Part shown: positions 33,524-42,997 of the stretch, piece after piece | How positions within the stretch are numbered: position 1 is the first letter of the stretch | Layout of the letters: each line of letters starts with the position of its first letter | NCBI RefSeq assembly: GCF_024746835.1 | Contig: NZ_CP080531.1 | Span: 434,001 to 498,000, forward strand | Reading direction: 5' to 3' | DNA length: 64,000 bases | DNA from: Mesorhizobium sp. AR02 | GTDB taxonomy: Bacteria > Pseudomonadota > Alphaproteobacteria > Rhizobiales > Rhizobiaceae | The notes under the pieces: generated by a model | Seen by the model: only the letters and a program-made list of their open reading frames with translations | Databases searched by the model: none | Told to the model about the DNA's origin: nothing | Program-made: the position numbers and the translations under genes

Positions 33524-34422
33524 ACAAGCAGGCCGACAAGAGCGGCGACATCCGCGCGGTCGGCCTTGGCCGGCGGCATGAAGGCGCAATAGGGATGGCC
33601 AAGGCGCACCGAGACTGACGAGAGCGCGATCAGGCGGCCGGCCTCCAGATCGGCCTGCGCCATCACCCGCTGGCCGAGCGCCACCCCCAGACCAAGCCTC
33701 GCCGAAGCGATCGCCAGGCTGGACAGGCCGACACGGCGCCCATGCGACGGGTCAGGCGAGCGGCTGCCGCCGCATGCGGCGAACCAATCGGCCCAGGTCG
33801 GGTGCGACGCATAGTTCGGCCCCCAATTGGTGTGGATGAACAGGCTCTCATGCAGGTCCGTGAGACCCGGATCGCCCTTGCCGTGCCGGTGCCAGAATTC
33901 CGGCGCGCAGACCGGCAGCGCATCATCATGGACGAGGCGGACCATGCGCAGGCCGGGATAGTGATAGTCGCCATAGGAGATGCGCAGATCGACATTCTGG
34001 CGCATCAGGTCGATCGGATCGTCCTCCGCCCGCACATCGATCGCCATCTGCGGAAAGGCATCGAGAAGGGCGGCCAGCCTCGGCGCCAGCCACAGTTCGG
34101 CCAGCGAGAACGGCACGCTGACCACAAGGCGCGTCCTCAAGCCGCCTTCCAGCATGCGCTGGCCGATGGCGGCGATGTCGCCCAAAGCGCGCGCCGTCTG
34201 CGGATAGATGGCATGGCCGGCGTCGGTGAGCGTGATGCGGTTGCCAGTGCGCACGAACAATTGCTTGCCGAACCAGGTTTCGAGATTGCGGATCTGCTGG
34301 CTGACCGCCGCCGAGGACACGCCAAGCTCGCTCGCGGCCAAAGTGAAGCTGCCGGCGCGGGCCGCGACTTCGAAGGCCTTGATCGCGTTCAGCGGTGGCA
34401 GCCGTTCCATGACAGGTTCCAT
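33502..34422 (-). CDS. LysR-family transcriptional regulator (GcvA-like)
   Basis: A 306-residue regulator. The helix-turn-helix is at about residues 22-45 (SFTLAASELGVSSAAVSQQI), and the opening MERLPPLNAIKAFEVAARAG is typical of GcvA-type proteins. The effector domain has WLAPRLAALLDAFPQM. The ATG at 34422 was chosen; a second at 34410 is possible and neither has a clear ribosome-binding site. It is divergent from the 2-oxoglutarate dioxygenase gene and so is its likely regulator. Confidence 0.88.
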   Translation of the reverse strand: MEPVMERLPPLNAIKAFEVAARAGSFTLAASELGVSSAAVSQQIRNLETWFGKQLFVRTGNRITLTDAGHAIYPQTARALGDIAAIGQRMLEGGLRTRLVVSVPFSLAELWLAPRLAALLDAFPQMAIDVRAEDDPIDLMRQNVDLRISYGDYHYPGLRMVRLVHDDALPVCAPEFWHRHGKGDPGLTDLHESLFIHTNWGPNYASHPTWADWFAACGGSRSPDPSHGRRVGLSSLAIASARLGLGVALGQRVMAQADLEAGRLIALSSVSVRLGHPYCAFMPPAKADRADVAALVGLLVKTAPAT

Positions 34423-34511
34423 AAGTTTTTCTTGGTCAGTCGTAATAATTTTCCGCGTTGAGGGAAAGAATTTTTTGCCGTCTTCTGTGCTCAACCCTTG
34501 GAGCACCCGAC

Positions 34512-35300
34512 ATGAAAGACATTCTCGATCTCGACCGCTATCCGCTCGACCGCGAAGGCAGCCCTGAATGGCATCGCCTCGTCGAGCAATCCATCGAAGC
34601 ACTCGAAGCCGACGGCATGTTCAACCTCGAAGGCTTTTTGCGGCCTGGCGTCGCTGAACAGGCGGTGCGGGAAATCAAGCCGGTGATGGACACGCAGTCC
34701 CATGTCCACAAGCGCATGCACAACATTTACTTCAAGCCCGATATCCCCGAACTCGCACCCGAACATCCCGCGCTGCGCAAGGTCGAAACCATCAGCCACA
34801 CTGTCTGCGCCGACCAGATTCCCGGCAGCACCGTGCTTGCCATCTACGAGTATGAACCGCTGGTGCGGTTCCTGGCGGCGACCATGGGCAAGGCAAAACT
34901 GCATGTCATGCAGGATCCGCTGGCGCGCACCAATGTCATGGCCTATCGCGCCGGCGAGGCGTTGAACTGGCATTTCGACCGTTCGGAATTCACCACGACG
35001 CTGCTGCTGCAGCAGGCGGAGCGCGGCGGCGACCTCGAATACCGCACCGACCTCAGATCGGATGACAACCCGAATTACGAGGGCGTCGCCCGGCTGCTCG
35101 AAGGCCGTGATCCCGACGCCAAGATCCTGCGCATGAAGCCGGGTACGCTGAATGTCTTCCGCGGCAAGAACACCGCGCATCGCGTCACCACGGTCGAAGG
35201 CGAGCGCGAACGCATGATCGCGGTGTTTTCCTACTATGAGAAGCCGGGTGTGATGTTCAGCGCCGAAGAGCGGGTCGGCTTCTACGGCCGGGCGGCCTGA
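34512..35300 (+). CDS. Fe(II)/2-oxoglutarate-dependent dioxygenase-type protein
   Basis: A 262-residue cytoplasmic protein with a double-stranded beta-helix iron site. The HxD pair is in NWHFDRSEFTTTLLLQQ near residue 155, the distal His in AHRVTTVEGERERMIAV near residue 225, and the nearby Arg would bind 2-oxoglutarate. Similar proteins hydroxylate or halogenate amino-acid-like small molecules. TTGGAG lies before the ATG. The substrate is unknown. It may be connected with the catabolic operon that begins 240 bases downstream, but it has its own divergent LysR gene. Confidence 0.8.
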   Translation: MKDILDLDRYPLDREGSPEWHRLVEQSIEALEADGMFNLEGFLRPGVAEQAVREIKPVMDTQSHVHKRMHNIYFKPDIPELAPEHPALRKVETISHTVCADQIPGSTVLAIYEYEPLVRFLAATMGKAKLHVMQDPLARTNVMAYRAGEALNWHFDRSEFTTTLLLQQAERGGDLEYRTDLRSDDNPNYEGVARLLEGRDPDAKILRMKPGTLNVFRGKNTAHRVTTVEGERERMIAVFSYYEKPGVMFSAEERVGFYGRAA

Positions 35301-35487
35301 GAGACCGTTTGGAAATTCTACTCTGGCGGCCATCTGAAGGCGTTTTCTGCGCTTCCGGTGCTCACGGACCCAAATGTCCGCTGCGCGCCGGTTCTCGAAA
35401 CCACCACCATATGTCTTGCCAGAGCGAATTTCGAAGCGGTCTCGAAGCGCCAAATCCAAAATCAGAATCCGAAAATAATCTCTTGTT

Positions 35488-35503
35488 AGATTGTCGACAA
35501 TCT
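35488..35503. promoter_or_regulatory. perfect 16-base palindrome, probable GntR operator
   Basis: AGATTGTC-GACAATCT is an uninterrupted perfect palindrome 38 bases before the GntR-type regulator gene. Its TTGTCGACAA centre resembles operators bound by FCD-domain GntR proteins. The rest of the 240-base gap (35301-35540) shows no gene. Confidence 0.65.
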
Positions 35504-35540
35504 GATTGTCTCGCTTTCTGTTCTCGCTGGAGTGGGCCGG

Positions 35541-36233
35541 ATGGTGAAGACGGATTTCAGCCCGATTGCCGATACGACGCGCCGCGCCGAAATCGTCGCG
35601 CTGCTGCGGCGCGCGATCCTGACCGGGCAACTGCAACCAGGCCAGAAGCTCAACGAACTCAGGATATCCGAACAGATGCGGGTCAGCCGCGCGCCCCTGC
35701 GCGAGGCGATGCGCGAGCTGGTGCAGGAAGGCATCCTGACCAGCATTCCCTATGCCGGCACCTTCGTCATCGACGTCACCGCCAAGGACATCGACGATGC
35801 CTATTCGCTCAACCAGGTGCTGGACGAATTCGCCATCGAGTGCACCTGGCCGCTGCGCGACCAGAGCTTCTTCGATGAGCTTGACCGGCGCCATGAAGCG
35901 GTGAAGCAGGCGACCCGCAATCTCGACACCACGCGCCAGATCGAAACGGCGCTGCAACTGCATGGGCTGATCTACGAATGGGCCGACAATTCCGTGCTGC
36001 TGGAAACCTGGCAGCGGCTGACCAGCCGGCTGCAGATGTATTTCGCGCTGCACCAGCATGCGCGCAATGAGCCGGTGCCGGCCGAGGACGTCCATGAGAC
36101 TTACGTGCAACTGATGAAGGGCACCGACATGCGCGCTGCCCAGCGCCATGCCCGCGAGCATATCCACCTCGATTTCGAACAGCTGCTTTCTTACGCACGC
36201 GGCCTCGAACAGCGCCCATCAAGGGGCGCCTGA
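35541..36233 (+). CDS. GntR-family regulator with FCD domain
   Basis: A 230-residue regulator. The winged helix-turn-helix includes LNELRISEQMRVSRAPLREA near residues 35-55, and the rest is the helical FCD effector domain, with EFAIECTWPLRD and HEAVKQATRN. I prefer the ATG at 35541 with GGAG eight bases upstream over a GTG three codons earlier. A perfect palindrome lies just upstream. It is the first gene of a run that continues with two enolase-superfamily enzymes and a peptide-type importer, which it presumably controls in response to a substrate of that pathway. Confidence 0.9.
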   Translation: MVKTDFSPIADTTRRAEIVALLRRAILTGQLQPGQKLNELRISEQMRVSRAPLREAMRELVQEGILTSIPYAGTFVIDVTAKDIDDAYSLNQVLDEFAIECTWPLRDQSFFDELDRRHEAVKQATRNLDTTRQIETALQLHGLIYEWADNSVLLETWQRLTSRLQMYFALHQHARNEPVPAEDVHETYVQLMKGTDMRAAQRHAREHIHLDFEQLLSYARGLEQRPSRGA

Positions 36234-36269
36234 TCAATTCCCCAGACATTACAGCCAACGGACAGACAC

Positions 36270-37376
36270 GTGCGGATCGAAACCATCAAAGCCTACCATG
36301 TCGTGCAGCCCTTCGTGGACGGCCCCTACCGGATGTCCAAGGGGCGCGAAGCCGACGCCTTCGAGGCGGTGATCGTCGCCATCAGCTCGGACAGCGGCTT
36401 GACCGGCTGGGGCGAAATGGCGCCGCTTGGCAATTTCTACTCGGCCGCCTTCCCGGCCGGCACCCGCGCCGGCGTGCCGGAAATCGCACCGCATCTTATC
36501 GGCCAAGATCCACGCGGGCCGGCCAGCATCGGCCGACTGATGGACACGGTGTTCAAAGGCCATCCCTACATCAAATCGGCACTCGACATGGCGTGCTGGG
36601 ATCTCGCGGCGCGCGCCGCCGATGTGCCGCTCGTCACGCTGCTCGGCGGTAAGGAGAGCGACACGGCCGAACTCTACAAGGTCGTCACCCATGGCAGCGT
36701 CGATGCCATGGCCGCGCTGGCCAAGCGCATCGTCAAGGACGGCTTCCATCGGCTCCAAGTCAAGGTCGGCGGCAATGTCCATGACGACATCGAACGTGTC
36801 ACCGCGGTCGCCGCTTCGGTGCCGAAAGGCACCGTGATCTTCTGCGACGCCAATGCGGGCTGGACGCCCTATCAGGCGCGCCAGTTTGCTGACGCCACGC
36901 GCGCCATCGACTACACGTTCGAGCAGCCCTGCACGACCATCGACGAGAACATGTCGGTGCGCCGCATGCTCGACAAGCCGATGGTACTCGACGAATCCGT
37001 CATCTCGCTCGAGGCAATGCTGGAAATCCATCGCCTGGGCGCGGCCGACGGATTGACGCTGAAGATCTCGCGGCTGGGCGGCGTGACGAAGACGCGCCAG
37101 ATCCGCGACGTCGCCGTCGATCTTGGTTTCATGATCACGGTCGAGGACACTGGCGGCGCCGAGATCGACACAGCCGCCATGGCGCATCTGTCGCTGTCGA
37201 CGCCGGAGGAGCGCCGGCTGCATGCGATTGCCTTCCATGAATGGGTGACGGTGCGCACCGCATCGAACATGCCGCCGGTCACCGGCAGCCGCATGGGCAT
37301 TCCCGACGGACCGGGCCTTGGCATCGACGTCGTTCCCGACCTGCTCGGCGCGCCGTTCTTCGAGATCGGACGCTGA
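36270..37376 (+). CDS. enolase-superfamily enzyme resembling hydroxyproline-betaine epimerase/cis-3-hydroxyproline dehydratase
   Basis: A 368-residue Mg2+-dependent enzyme of the muconate-lactonizing subgroup. The catalytic strand is HRLQVKVGG (Lys near residue 165). Metal ligands fit FCDANAGW, FEQPC and VLDESV, with the second Lys in LTLKISRLGG. The late segment VEDTGGAEIDTAAMAHLSL resembles that of cis-3-hydroxy-L-proline dehydratases and proline-betaine epimerases. Some members of this subgroup are dipeptide epimerases, so that alternative fits the nearby peptide-type importer. The start is a GTG at 36270, 36 bases after the regulator. Reaction is not established. Confidence 0.75.
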   Translation: MRIETIKAYHVVQPFVDGPYRMSKGREADAFEAVIVAISSDSGLTGWGEMAPLGNFYSAAFPAGTRAGVPEIAPHLIGQDPRGPASIGRLMDTVFKGHPYIKSALDMACWDLAARAADVPLVTLLGGKESDTAELYKVVTHGSVDAMAALAKRIVKDGFHRLQVKVGGNVHDDIERVTAVAASVPKGTVIFCDANAGWTPYQARQFADATRAIDYTFEQPCTTIDENMSVRRMLDKPMVLDESVISLEAMLEIHRLGAADGLTLKISRLGGVTKTRQIRDVAVDLGFMITVEDTGGAEIDTAAMAHLSLSTPEERRLHAIAFHEWVTVRTASNMPPVTGSRMGIPDGPGLGIDVVPDLLGAPFFEIGR

Positions 37377-37377
37377 C

Positions 37378-38562
37378 ATGAAAATCCGCAGCATCAAGGC
37401 CACGCCGATCAATCTTCGCCTCGAAGCGCCCTATGGCTGGGTGTTCGGCGAGCTCGACGGATTTTCGCAGACCATTGTCGAGGTCGAGACCGAAGATGGG
37501 CTGATCGGCCTCGGCGAGGCGCCGACGCCGGCGGCGGCCGCCATTGTCAATGATGTTCTGGCCGAGCGCCTGATCGGCCGCGATGCCTTCGATATCGCCG
37601 GCGCCGAGCATGTCTGCCTGCCCTACTGGACCGGCGTGCAGTCGATCAACGACCGCGCCCGCATCATGGCCTTCGGCGCCGTCGAAATGGCGCTGTGGGA
37701 CCTGCGCGGCAAGGCGTGGAAGCAGCCGCTCTACCAGCTGCTCGGTGGCGCCGTGCGCAAGGACATCCCGTTCACCGACTATTTCTCGCTGCGCGGCGAC
37801 GGACCCAAGGTGAAAGGCGAGACGACGCCGGAAGAAGTCGCCGACTATTGCGTTGAACTGCATGAGACACATGGAACGACCTTCTTCGAAGGCAAATTCT
37901 CGACGCAAGACCCGAAAGTCTCGCTGAGAATGGTCGAGCTGATCCGCGAAAAACTCGGCGACGAGGCGATGATCCGCATCGATTCCAACCAGGCCTATTC
38001 GCTGGCGACGGCGCGGCGGCTGGCGCGGCCGCTCGAAGAGCTCGGCGTGCGCAACTGGGAGGATCCGGTGGCGACGATCGAGGAGATGCGCCAGTTGCGG
38101 CAGCATTGCTCGATCCCGTTCTCGACCCACAACATCGACATTGCGCGCGCCATGGACCTGAAGGTTCCGGACGCCTTCGTCGGCAATCCGACAGCGCATG
38201 GCGGCATCGGCCGCATGCTGCGCTTCGTCGGCGCCTGCGAGCACGCCGGCGTCGATTTCTGGTGCTACAGCGGCGACAGCGGCATCGGCAGCGCGGCCTA
38301 TCTGCATCTGTGCGCAGCACTCGGCTGGATCCGGGAGCCGAACCAGTCGCTGTTTCGCATGCAGCCTATGGATATCACCGACGAAGGGCCGTTTTCGCCG
38401 AGGAATAATGTCGTGCGCGTGCCGGAAGGCCCCGGTCTCGGCGTCACCTTGTCGCGGAAAAACCTCGCGGCCTGCCATCGCGATTTCGTCGAGAACGGCC
38501 CGTGCAACAAATATCACGACCCGGCGAAGCCCGGAACATATCGCCGCCTGCCGCTCAACTAG
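37378..38562 (+). CDS. enolase-superfamily enzyme, glucarate-dehydratase-like subgroup
   Basis: A 394-residue second enolase-superfamily protein, starting one base after the previous stop. The barrel segments are FFEGKFST with a Lys, IRIDSNQAY, NWEDPVATIEE and the STHNID segment seen in glucarate dehydratases. The ending GPFSPRNNVVRVPEGPGLGV also fits. Where glucarate dehydratases keep a His-bearing HSN-type strand, this protein reads WCYSGDSGIGSAA, so the usual catalytic His seems to be missing. It may use a different base or be specialised. Substrate unknown. Confidence 0.7.
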   Translation: MKIRSIKATPINLRLEAPYGWVFGELDGFSQTIVEVETEDGLIGLGEAPTPAAAAIVNDVLAERLIGRDAFDIAGAEHVCLPYWTGVQSINDRARIMAFGAVEMALWDLRGKAWKQPLYQLLGGAVRKDIPFTDYFSLRGDGPKVKGETTPEEVADYCVELHETHGTTFFEGKFSTQDPKVSLRMVELIREKLGDEAMIRIDSNQAYSLATARRLARPLEELGVRNWEDPVATIEEMRQLRQHCSIPFSTHNIDIARAMDLKVPDAFVGNPTAHGGIGRMLRFVGACEHAGVDFWCYSGDSGIGSAAYLHLCAALGWIREPNQSLFRMQPMDITDEGPFSPRNNVVRVPEGPGLGVTLSRKNLAACHRDFVENGPCNKYHDPAKPGTYRRLPLN

Positions 38563-38826
38563 GAGAACGAGAAGGAAAGGAGACTTATTCAACAACAAGA
38601 AGTCCGCGCCGCGATCGGATCGTGACGACAGGACCTGACGGGTGGAAGCATTGCCTCAAGAAAATCTGACCCCCGCGCCGCAAGGATCGGATGGACCAGA
38701 AAAAACCGCATGCTACAGTCCGGTCAAACTCACGTCGTAGATGGCCGGGATGAGGAGAACTCCACGGAATTTCGTCAACTGAAATGCATTCTTCAGCCAT
38801 AAGAAACAGGGGAAAGGGTTAAACCC

Positions 38827-40491
38827 ATGAGCAAGAACTACCGCATTCTCGACCTGATCCGGCGCAACCGCTCGCCGCTCGAAAATCACCTGATCGACGG
38901 TCTCGTCGACGGCCGCGTCAGCCGCCGCGACTTCATCCGCCATGGCAGCCTGCTCGGCCTGTCGCTGCCGCTTCTGGGTGGTATCACCACGGCGGCCGGC
39001 TTCGGCGGCATGCCGTCGCTCGCCCGCGCCGCGGGTGCCGCCGGCGCCACCATCCGCGTCGCCAGCAGCGTGCCGGCAGCAGCCATCGACCCGGTCACCA
39101 TTGCGGACGCCGGCGGCCTGCTGGTCATGCAGCAGGTTGCCGAATTCCTCTGCGTCGATGGCCCCGACCTCGTGCTGCAGCCGGCCCTGGCCGAGAGCTG
39201 GAAGCCGAACGACAACGGCACGGTGTGGACCTTCAAGCTGCGCAAGGGCGTGAAATTCCACTCGGGTGGCGAGATGAAGGCCGACGATGTCGTGGCCAGC
39301 ATCGACCGCCTTGCCGATCCGGCAAACTCGTCCAACGCACTGTCGGTGTTCACCGGCATCCTGCAGAAGGGCGCCACCAAGAAGGTCGACGACTATACGG
39401 TGGAATTCCATCTCGACGCGCCGAACGGCAACTTCCCCTACATGGTATCGTCGGACAACTACAACGCGGTCATCATCCCGGCGAGCTACAAAGGCGACTA
39501 CGAGAAAAGCTTCGACGGCACCGGCCCGTTCAAGATCGAGAAGTACACGGCAAAAGTCGGCGCGTCCTTCGTCCGCAACGACGACTACTGGGGGCCGAAG
39601 GCGCTGCCGGATCGCACCGAGTTCACCTTCTTCACCGATGTGCAGCCGATGATCCTGGCATTGCAGGGTGGACAGGTCGACATCATCAACCAGATGCCGG
39701 TGCTAGCCGGCGTTGCACTGCTCAATGATCCGAGCGTCGACATCATCAGCCTCAAGTCGGTCGCGCACCAGCAACTGCATCTGCGCTGCGATTCCGATCC
39801 GTTCAAGGACCCGCGCGTGCGCCGCGCTATCGCGCTCAGCCTCGATCGCGACAAGCTGGTCGCCGGCCTGATGAAAGGTCGCGCTTCGCCTGGCAACGAC
39901 AGCCCGTTCGCGCCTGCCTATCCGTCGACCGATACGAGCGTGCCGCAGCGCAAGCAGGATATCGCGCAGGCCAAGCAGCTGATGGAAGCGGCCGGCGCCG
40001 GCAAGGGTTTCAAGGTGACGCTGACCACCGAGCGTTACCTGGAAATTCCCGAATACGCCCAGCTCATCCAGAACTGGGTCAAGGAGATCGGCATCGAGCT
40101 CGAGCTCAACATCCTCGACCAGGGCGGCTACTACGGCGATGCGGTGTTCGGCAAATCGAACTGGCTGGATTCGGTGATGGGCATTACCGACTATGGTCAC
40201 CGCGGCGTGCCGAACGTGTTCCTTGCAGCACCGCTGAAGAGCGACGGCACCTGGAACGCCGCGCACTTCAAGAACAAGGACTACGACACGCTGGCGAACA
40301 GTTACATCGCCGCGCTCGACCTTGAGGCGCAGAAGGCCGACGCCGGCAAGATCCAGAAGCTGCTTCTCGAGGAAACGCCTGTCATCTTCGGCTATTTCTA
40401 CGACTACCTGACGGCGACGGCGAAGGGCGTGGCCGGCGTGCAGCCGACCGCCATGTCGCAGCTGTTCCTCGACAAGGCATCGAAGGCCTAA
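38827..40491 (+). CDS. ABC transporter substrate-binding protein (family 5, peptide-type) with Tat signal
   Basis: A 554-residue periplasmic binding protein of the dipeptide/oligopeptide class. The N-terminus has a long basic leader, then the twin-arginine motif SRRDFIRHGS at residues about 37-46 and a hydrophobic stretch ending near PSLARA, so it is exported folded by Tat. The mature part has WTFKLRKGVKFHSGGEMKADD and GTGPFKIEKYTAKVGASF, both standard for family 5. A closely similar protein is encoded at 47.9 kb. The 264-base gap before it (38563-38826) shows no gene, only an AAGGAAAGGAG purine tract near its start. A strong hairpin follows the gene. Confidence 0.9.
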   Translation: MSKNYRILDLIRRNRSPLENHLIDGLVDGRVSRRDFIRHGSLLGLSLPLLGGITTAAGFGGMPSLARAAGAAGATIRVASSVPAAAIDPVTIADAGGLLVMQQVAEFLCVDGPDLVLQPALAESWKPNDNGTVWTFKLRKGVKFHSGGEMKADDVVASIDRLADPANSSNALSVFTGILQKGATKKVDDYTVEFHLDAPNGNFPYMVSSDNYNAVIIPASYKGDYEKSFDGTGPFKIEKYTAKVGASFVRNDDYWGPKALPDRTEFTFFTDVQPMILALQGGQVDIINQMPVLAGVALLNDPSVDIISLKSVAHQQLHLRCDSDPFKDPRVRRAIALSLDRDKLVAGLMKGRASPGNDSPFAPAYPSTDTSVPQRKQDIAQAKQLMEAAGAGKGFKVTLTTERYLEIPEYAQLIQNWVKEIGIELELNILDQGGYYGDAVFGKSNWLDSVMGITDYGHRGVPNVFLAAPLKSDGTWNAAHFKNKDYDTLANSYIAALDLEAQKADAGKIQKLLLEETPVIFGYFYDYLTATAKGVAGVQPTAMSQLFLDKASKA

Positions 40492-40520
40492 GCGGAGGCA
40501 AGCAAAGCCCATCCCGCAAC

Positions 40521-40548
40521 CACCAGCCCCTCCGGGGGCTGGTGCTTT
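40521..40548 (+). terminator. stem-loop after the binding-protein gene
   Basis: CACCAGCCCC pairs with GGGGCTGGTG around a short loop, followed by CTTTC. The stem is strong but the T tract is weak, so it is probably a stabiliser or partial terminator between the binding-protein gene and the molybdoenzyme gene. Confidence 0.55.
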
Positions 40549-40631
40549 CGCTGCCAGGTCGAGGCAAGGCGCTGCGCGCCGGCCTGACGCGGAACCTCGC
40601 GTTGCGGGACGATCAATCATTGACCGGTCCC

Positions 40632-42992
40632 ATGGAGTCCGAGACCCTGCTCACCACCATGCATTGGGGGACCTACGAAGTCCGTGCCGAGAACGGCAGG
40701 CTCGTCGGCGTCGAGCCGTGGAGCGGCGACCCCGATCCATCGCCGATTGGCAAGTCCATGCTCGGCACGGTTCAGGGCGACCTGCGCGTCTCCCATCCCG
40801 CCATCAGGCGCGGCTGGCTGGAGGGGAACAGGTCCGGCGCCAAGGGCGGGCGCGGCAGCGAGGCTTTTGTCGAAGTCTCCTGGGAAACGGCACTGGGCAT
40901 CGTAGCGGCAGAACTCGACCGTGTTCGCCTCGAGCATGGCAACAGCGCGATCTATGCGGGCTCCTATGGATGGGCGAGCGCGGGGCGGTTCCACCATGCC
41001 CAGAGCCAGGTCCACCGCTTCCTCAACACGATCGGCGGCTATACGAGCTCGGTGCTCAGCTATTCCTACGGCGCGGCCGAGATCATCCTGCCGCATGTGC
41101 TTGGCGGCACCGATGGCCTGACGGGCAATCATTCCACCTGGGACGGGATCGAACGGCATAGCCAACTGATCGTCGCCTTTGGTGGCCTGCCCTGGCGCAA
41201 TGCGCAGATACAGGGTGGCGGCGCGGCCCGTCACGAGGCGGCGGCGGCCTTGCAAAAGGCCGTCGGCAACGGCGCCCGGCTGATCAACGTCTCGCCCGTG
41301 CGCGATGATGCGCCGCGCGGCGTCGAAACCGAATGGCTGCCGCTGCGGCCGAACAGCGACACCGCACTGATGCTGGCTCTATGCCATGTCCTCATCAGTG
41401 AGCACCGTCATGACGAGGCATTCCTGGCGCGGTACTGCACTGGCTTCGAGGCCGTGCGGGCCTATGTCCTGGGAGAAGCCGACGGCCAGCCGAAGAGCCC
41501 GGCATGGGCTGCCGCCCTGAGCAGGGTGGCAGAAGACAGGATCGTCGCGCTGGCCAGGGAAATGGCTGCCAAGCGCACGATGGTGATGGTGAGCTGGTCT
41601 TTGCAGCGTGCCGACCATGGCGAACAGCCATATTGGGCGGCGATTACGCTTGCCGCGCTGCTCGGCCAGGTTGGATTGCCGGGCGGCGGCTTTGGCTTCG
41701 GCTATTCATCGACAAATGGTGCTGGAAGACCGGAGATGGGATTTCGGTGGCCGTCCGTGCCGCAAGGCAGGAACCAGGTGCCGGACTTCATCCCGGTCGC
41801 GCGGATGGCCGACATGCTGCTCAATCCCGGCGGTTCCTTCCAATTCAACGGCGCCACGATGTCCTATCCCGACATCAGGCTCGTCTACTGGGCCGGCGGC
41901 AATCCCTTCCATCATCACCAGGATCTGAACCGGCTGGTCGAGGCATGGCGACGTCCTGAAACCATCATCGTCCACGAGCCCTTCTGGACTGCGACGGCGC
42001 GCCATGCCGACATCGTGCTGCCGGTCACCACACCGCTGGAGCGAAACGATCTCGCCTTTTCGAACCGGGAAAACCTGGTGGTCGCCATGAAGCAAGCGAT
42101 CGACCCCGTGGCGGAAGCCCGCGACGATTATCGTATCTTTGCCGACCTGTCGGCACGGCTCGGCACCGGCGAAGCCTTCACCGAAGGGCGCGGAGCCGGC
42201 GAATGGATCCGGGTCCTTTACGATCAGGCCAGCGATAATGCGAACGCGGCCGGGGTCGCGATGCCGTCCTTCGACCGTTTCTGGCGTGACGGCCACGCCG
42301 ATCTTGCCCGGCAGGTGACGTCGCAGATATTGCTCGGCGCCTTCCGCGCTGATCCCGAGCGCCACCGCTTGGCGACCCCATCGGGCCGGATAGAGCTGTT
42401 TTCGCCGACAATCGATGCCTTCGGCTATGACGATTGTCCGGGCCATGCTGTCTGGCGGGAGCCGCGGGAATGGCTGGGCAGCGACCTCGTCAATCGGTTC
42501 CCGCTGCATCTTCTGTCACCGCAACCGGCGGACAAGCTGCACAGCCAGTACGATCACGGTTCGGTCAGCCGCGCGGGCAAGGTGTCGGGCCGCGCGCCGC
42601 TGTGGATCAACCGGGCCGACGCCGCCGCGCGCGGCATCGTGGACGGAGCGGTCGTGCGCGTTTCCAACGATCGCGGAGCGTGCCTCGCGGGCGCCGTGCT
42701 GACGGATGGCCTGATCCCTGGCGTCGTCCAATTGCCCACCGGTGCATGGTTCGACCCCGCCGAGCCGGGCCAACCGTACAGTCTGGAAAAGCATGGCAAT
42801 CCGAATGTGCTGACGCCGGACCGGGGGACGTCGCGCCTTGCCCAATCGCCGACCTGCAATTCGACACTGGTCGAGGTGTCGCGATTTGACGGAGCCGTTC
42901 CGCCCGTGACAGCATTCGATCCGCCTGCCACAGTGCGTTTAGCCGACGTGTCCGGCCTGGCCGGACCGCAGCCCCATCACAAGGAGGCTTAG
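40632..42992 (+). CDS. molybdopterin-dependent oxidoreductase, BisC/TorZ-like (sulfoxide or N-oxide reductase)
   Basis: A 786-residue bis-molybdopterin enzyme of the DMSO reductase family. It has no N-terminal iron-sulfur cysteine motif and no Tat signal, so it matches the cytoplasmic biotin-sulfoxide/TMAO reductase class. The Mo-ligand Ser lies in YGWASAGRFHHAQ near residue 118. Further cofactor segments are YWAGGNPFHHHQDLNRL, IVHEPFWTATARHADIVLP, PSGRIELFSP and LHLLSPQPADKLHSQ. An ATG at 40632 was chosen without a clear ribosome-binding site; longer starts exist back to 40542. It sits inside a peptide-type importer operon, which is unusual. Its substrate may be an oxidised compound brought in by that importer. 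Confidence 0.88.
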   Translation: MESETLLTTMHWGTYEVRAENGRLVGVEPWSGDPDPSPIGKSMLGTVQGDLRVSHPAIRRGWLEGNRSGAKGGRGSEAFVEVSWETALGIVAAELDRVRLEHGNSAIYAGSYGWASAGRFHHAQSQVHRFLNTIGGYTSSVLSYSYGAAEIILPHVLGGTDGLTGNHSTWDGIERHSQLIVAFGGLPWRNAQIQGGGAARHEAAAALQKAVGNGARLINVSPVRDDAPRGVETEWLPLRPNSDTALMLALCHVLISEHRHDEAFLARYCTGFEAVRAYVLGEADGQPKSPAWAAALSRVAEDRIVALAREMAAKRTMVMVSWSLQRADHGEQPYWAAITLAALLGQVGLPGGGFGFGYSSTNGAGRPEMGFRWPSVPQGRNQVPDFIPVARMADMLLNPGGSFQFNGATMSYPDIRLVYWAGGNPFHHHQDLNRLVEAWRRPETIIVHEPFWTATARHADIVLPVTTPLERNDLAFSNRENLVVAMKQAIDPVAEARDDYRIFADLSARLGTGEAFTEGRGAGEWIRVLYDQASDNANAAGVAMPSFDRFWRDGHADLARQVTSQILLGAFRADPERHRLATPSGRIELFSPTIDAFGYDDCPGHAVWREPREWLGSDLVNRFPLHLLSPQPADKLHSQYDHGSVSRAGKVSGRAPLWINRADAAARGIVDGAVVRVSNDRGACLAGAVLTDGLIPGVVQLPTGAWFDPAEPGQPYSLEKHGNPNVLTPDRGTSRLAQSPTCNSTLVEVSRFDGAVPPVTAFDPPATVRLADVSGLAGPQPHHKEA

Positions 42993-42997
42993 CCATT
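42981..42997 (+). promoter_or_regulatory. strong Shine-Dalgarno site pointing to an ATT start
   Basis: AAGGAGG at 42981-42987 is a near-complete anti-16S match. Seven bases later an ATT at 42995 is in frame with the permease gene. No ATG, GTG or TTG lies at this distance in the same frame. The site overlaps the last codons of the molybdoenzyme gene, whose TAG ends at 42992. Confidence 0.65.

Noticed and set aside
34491..36167. 558-codon minus-strand frame across the dioxygenase and GntR genes
   Set aside because: It spans two genes and an intergenic region on the other strand, with no recognisable motif.
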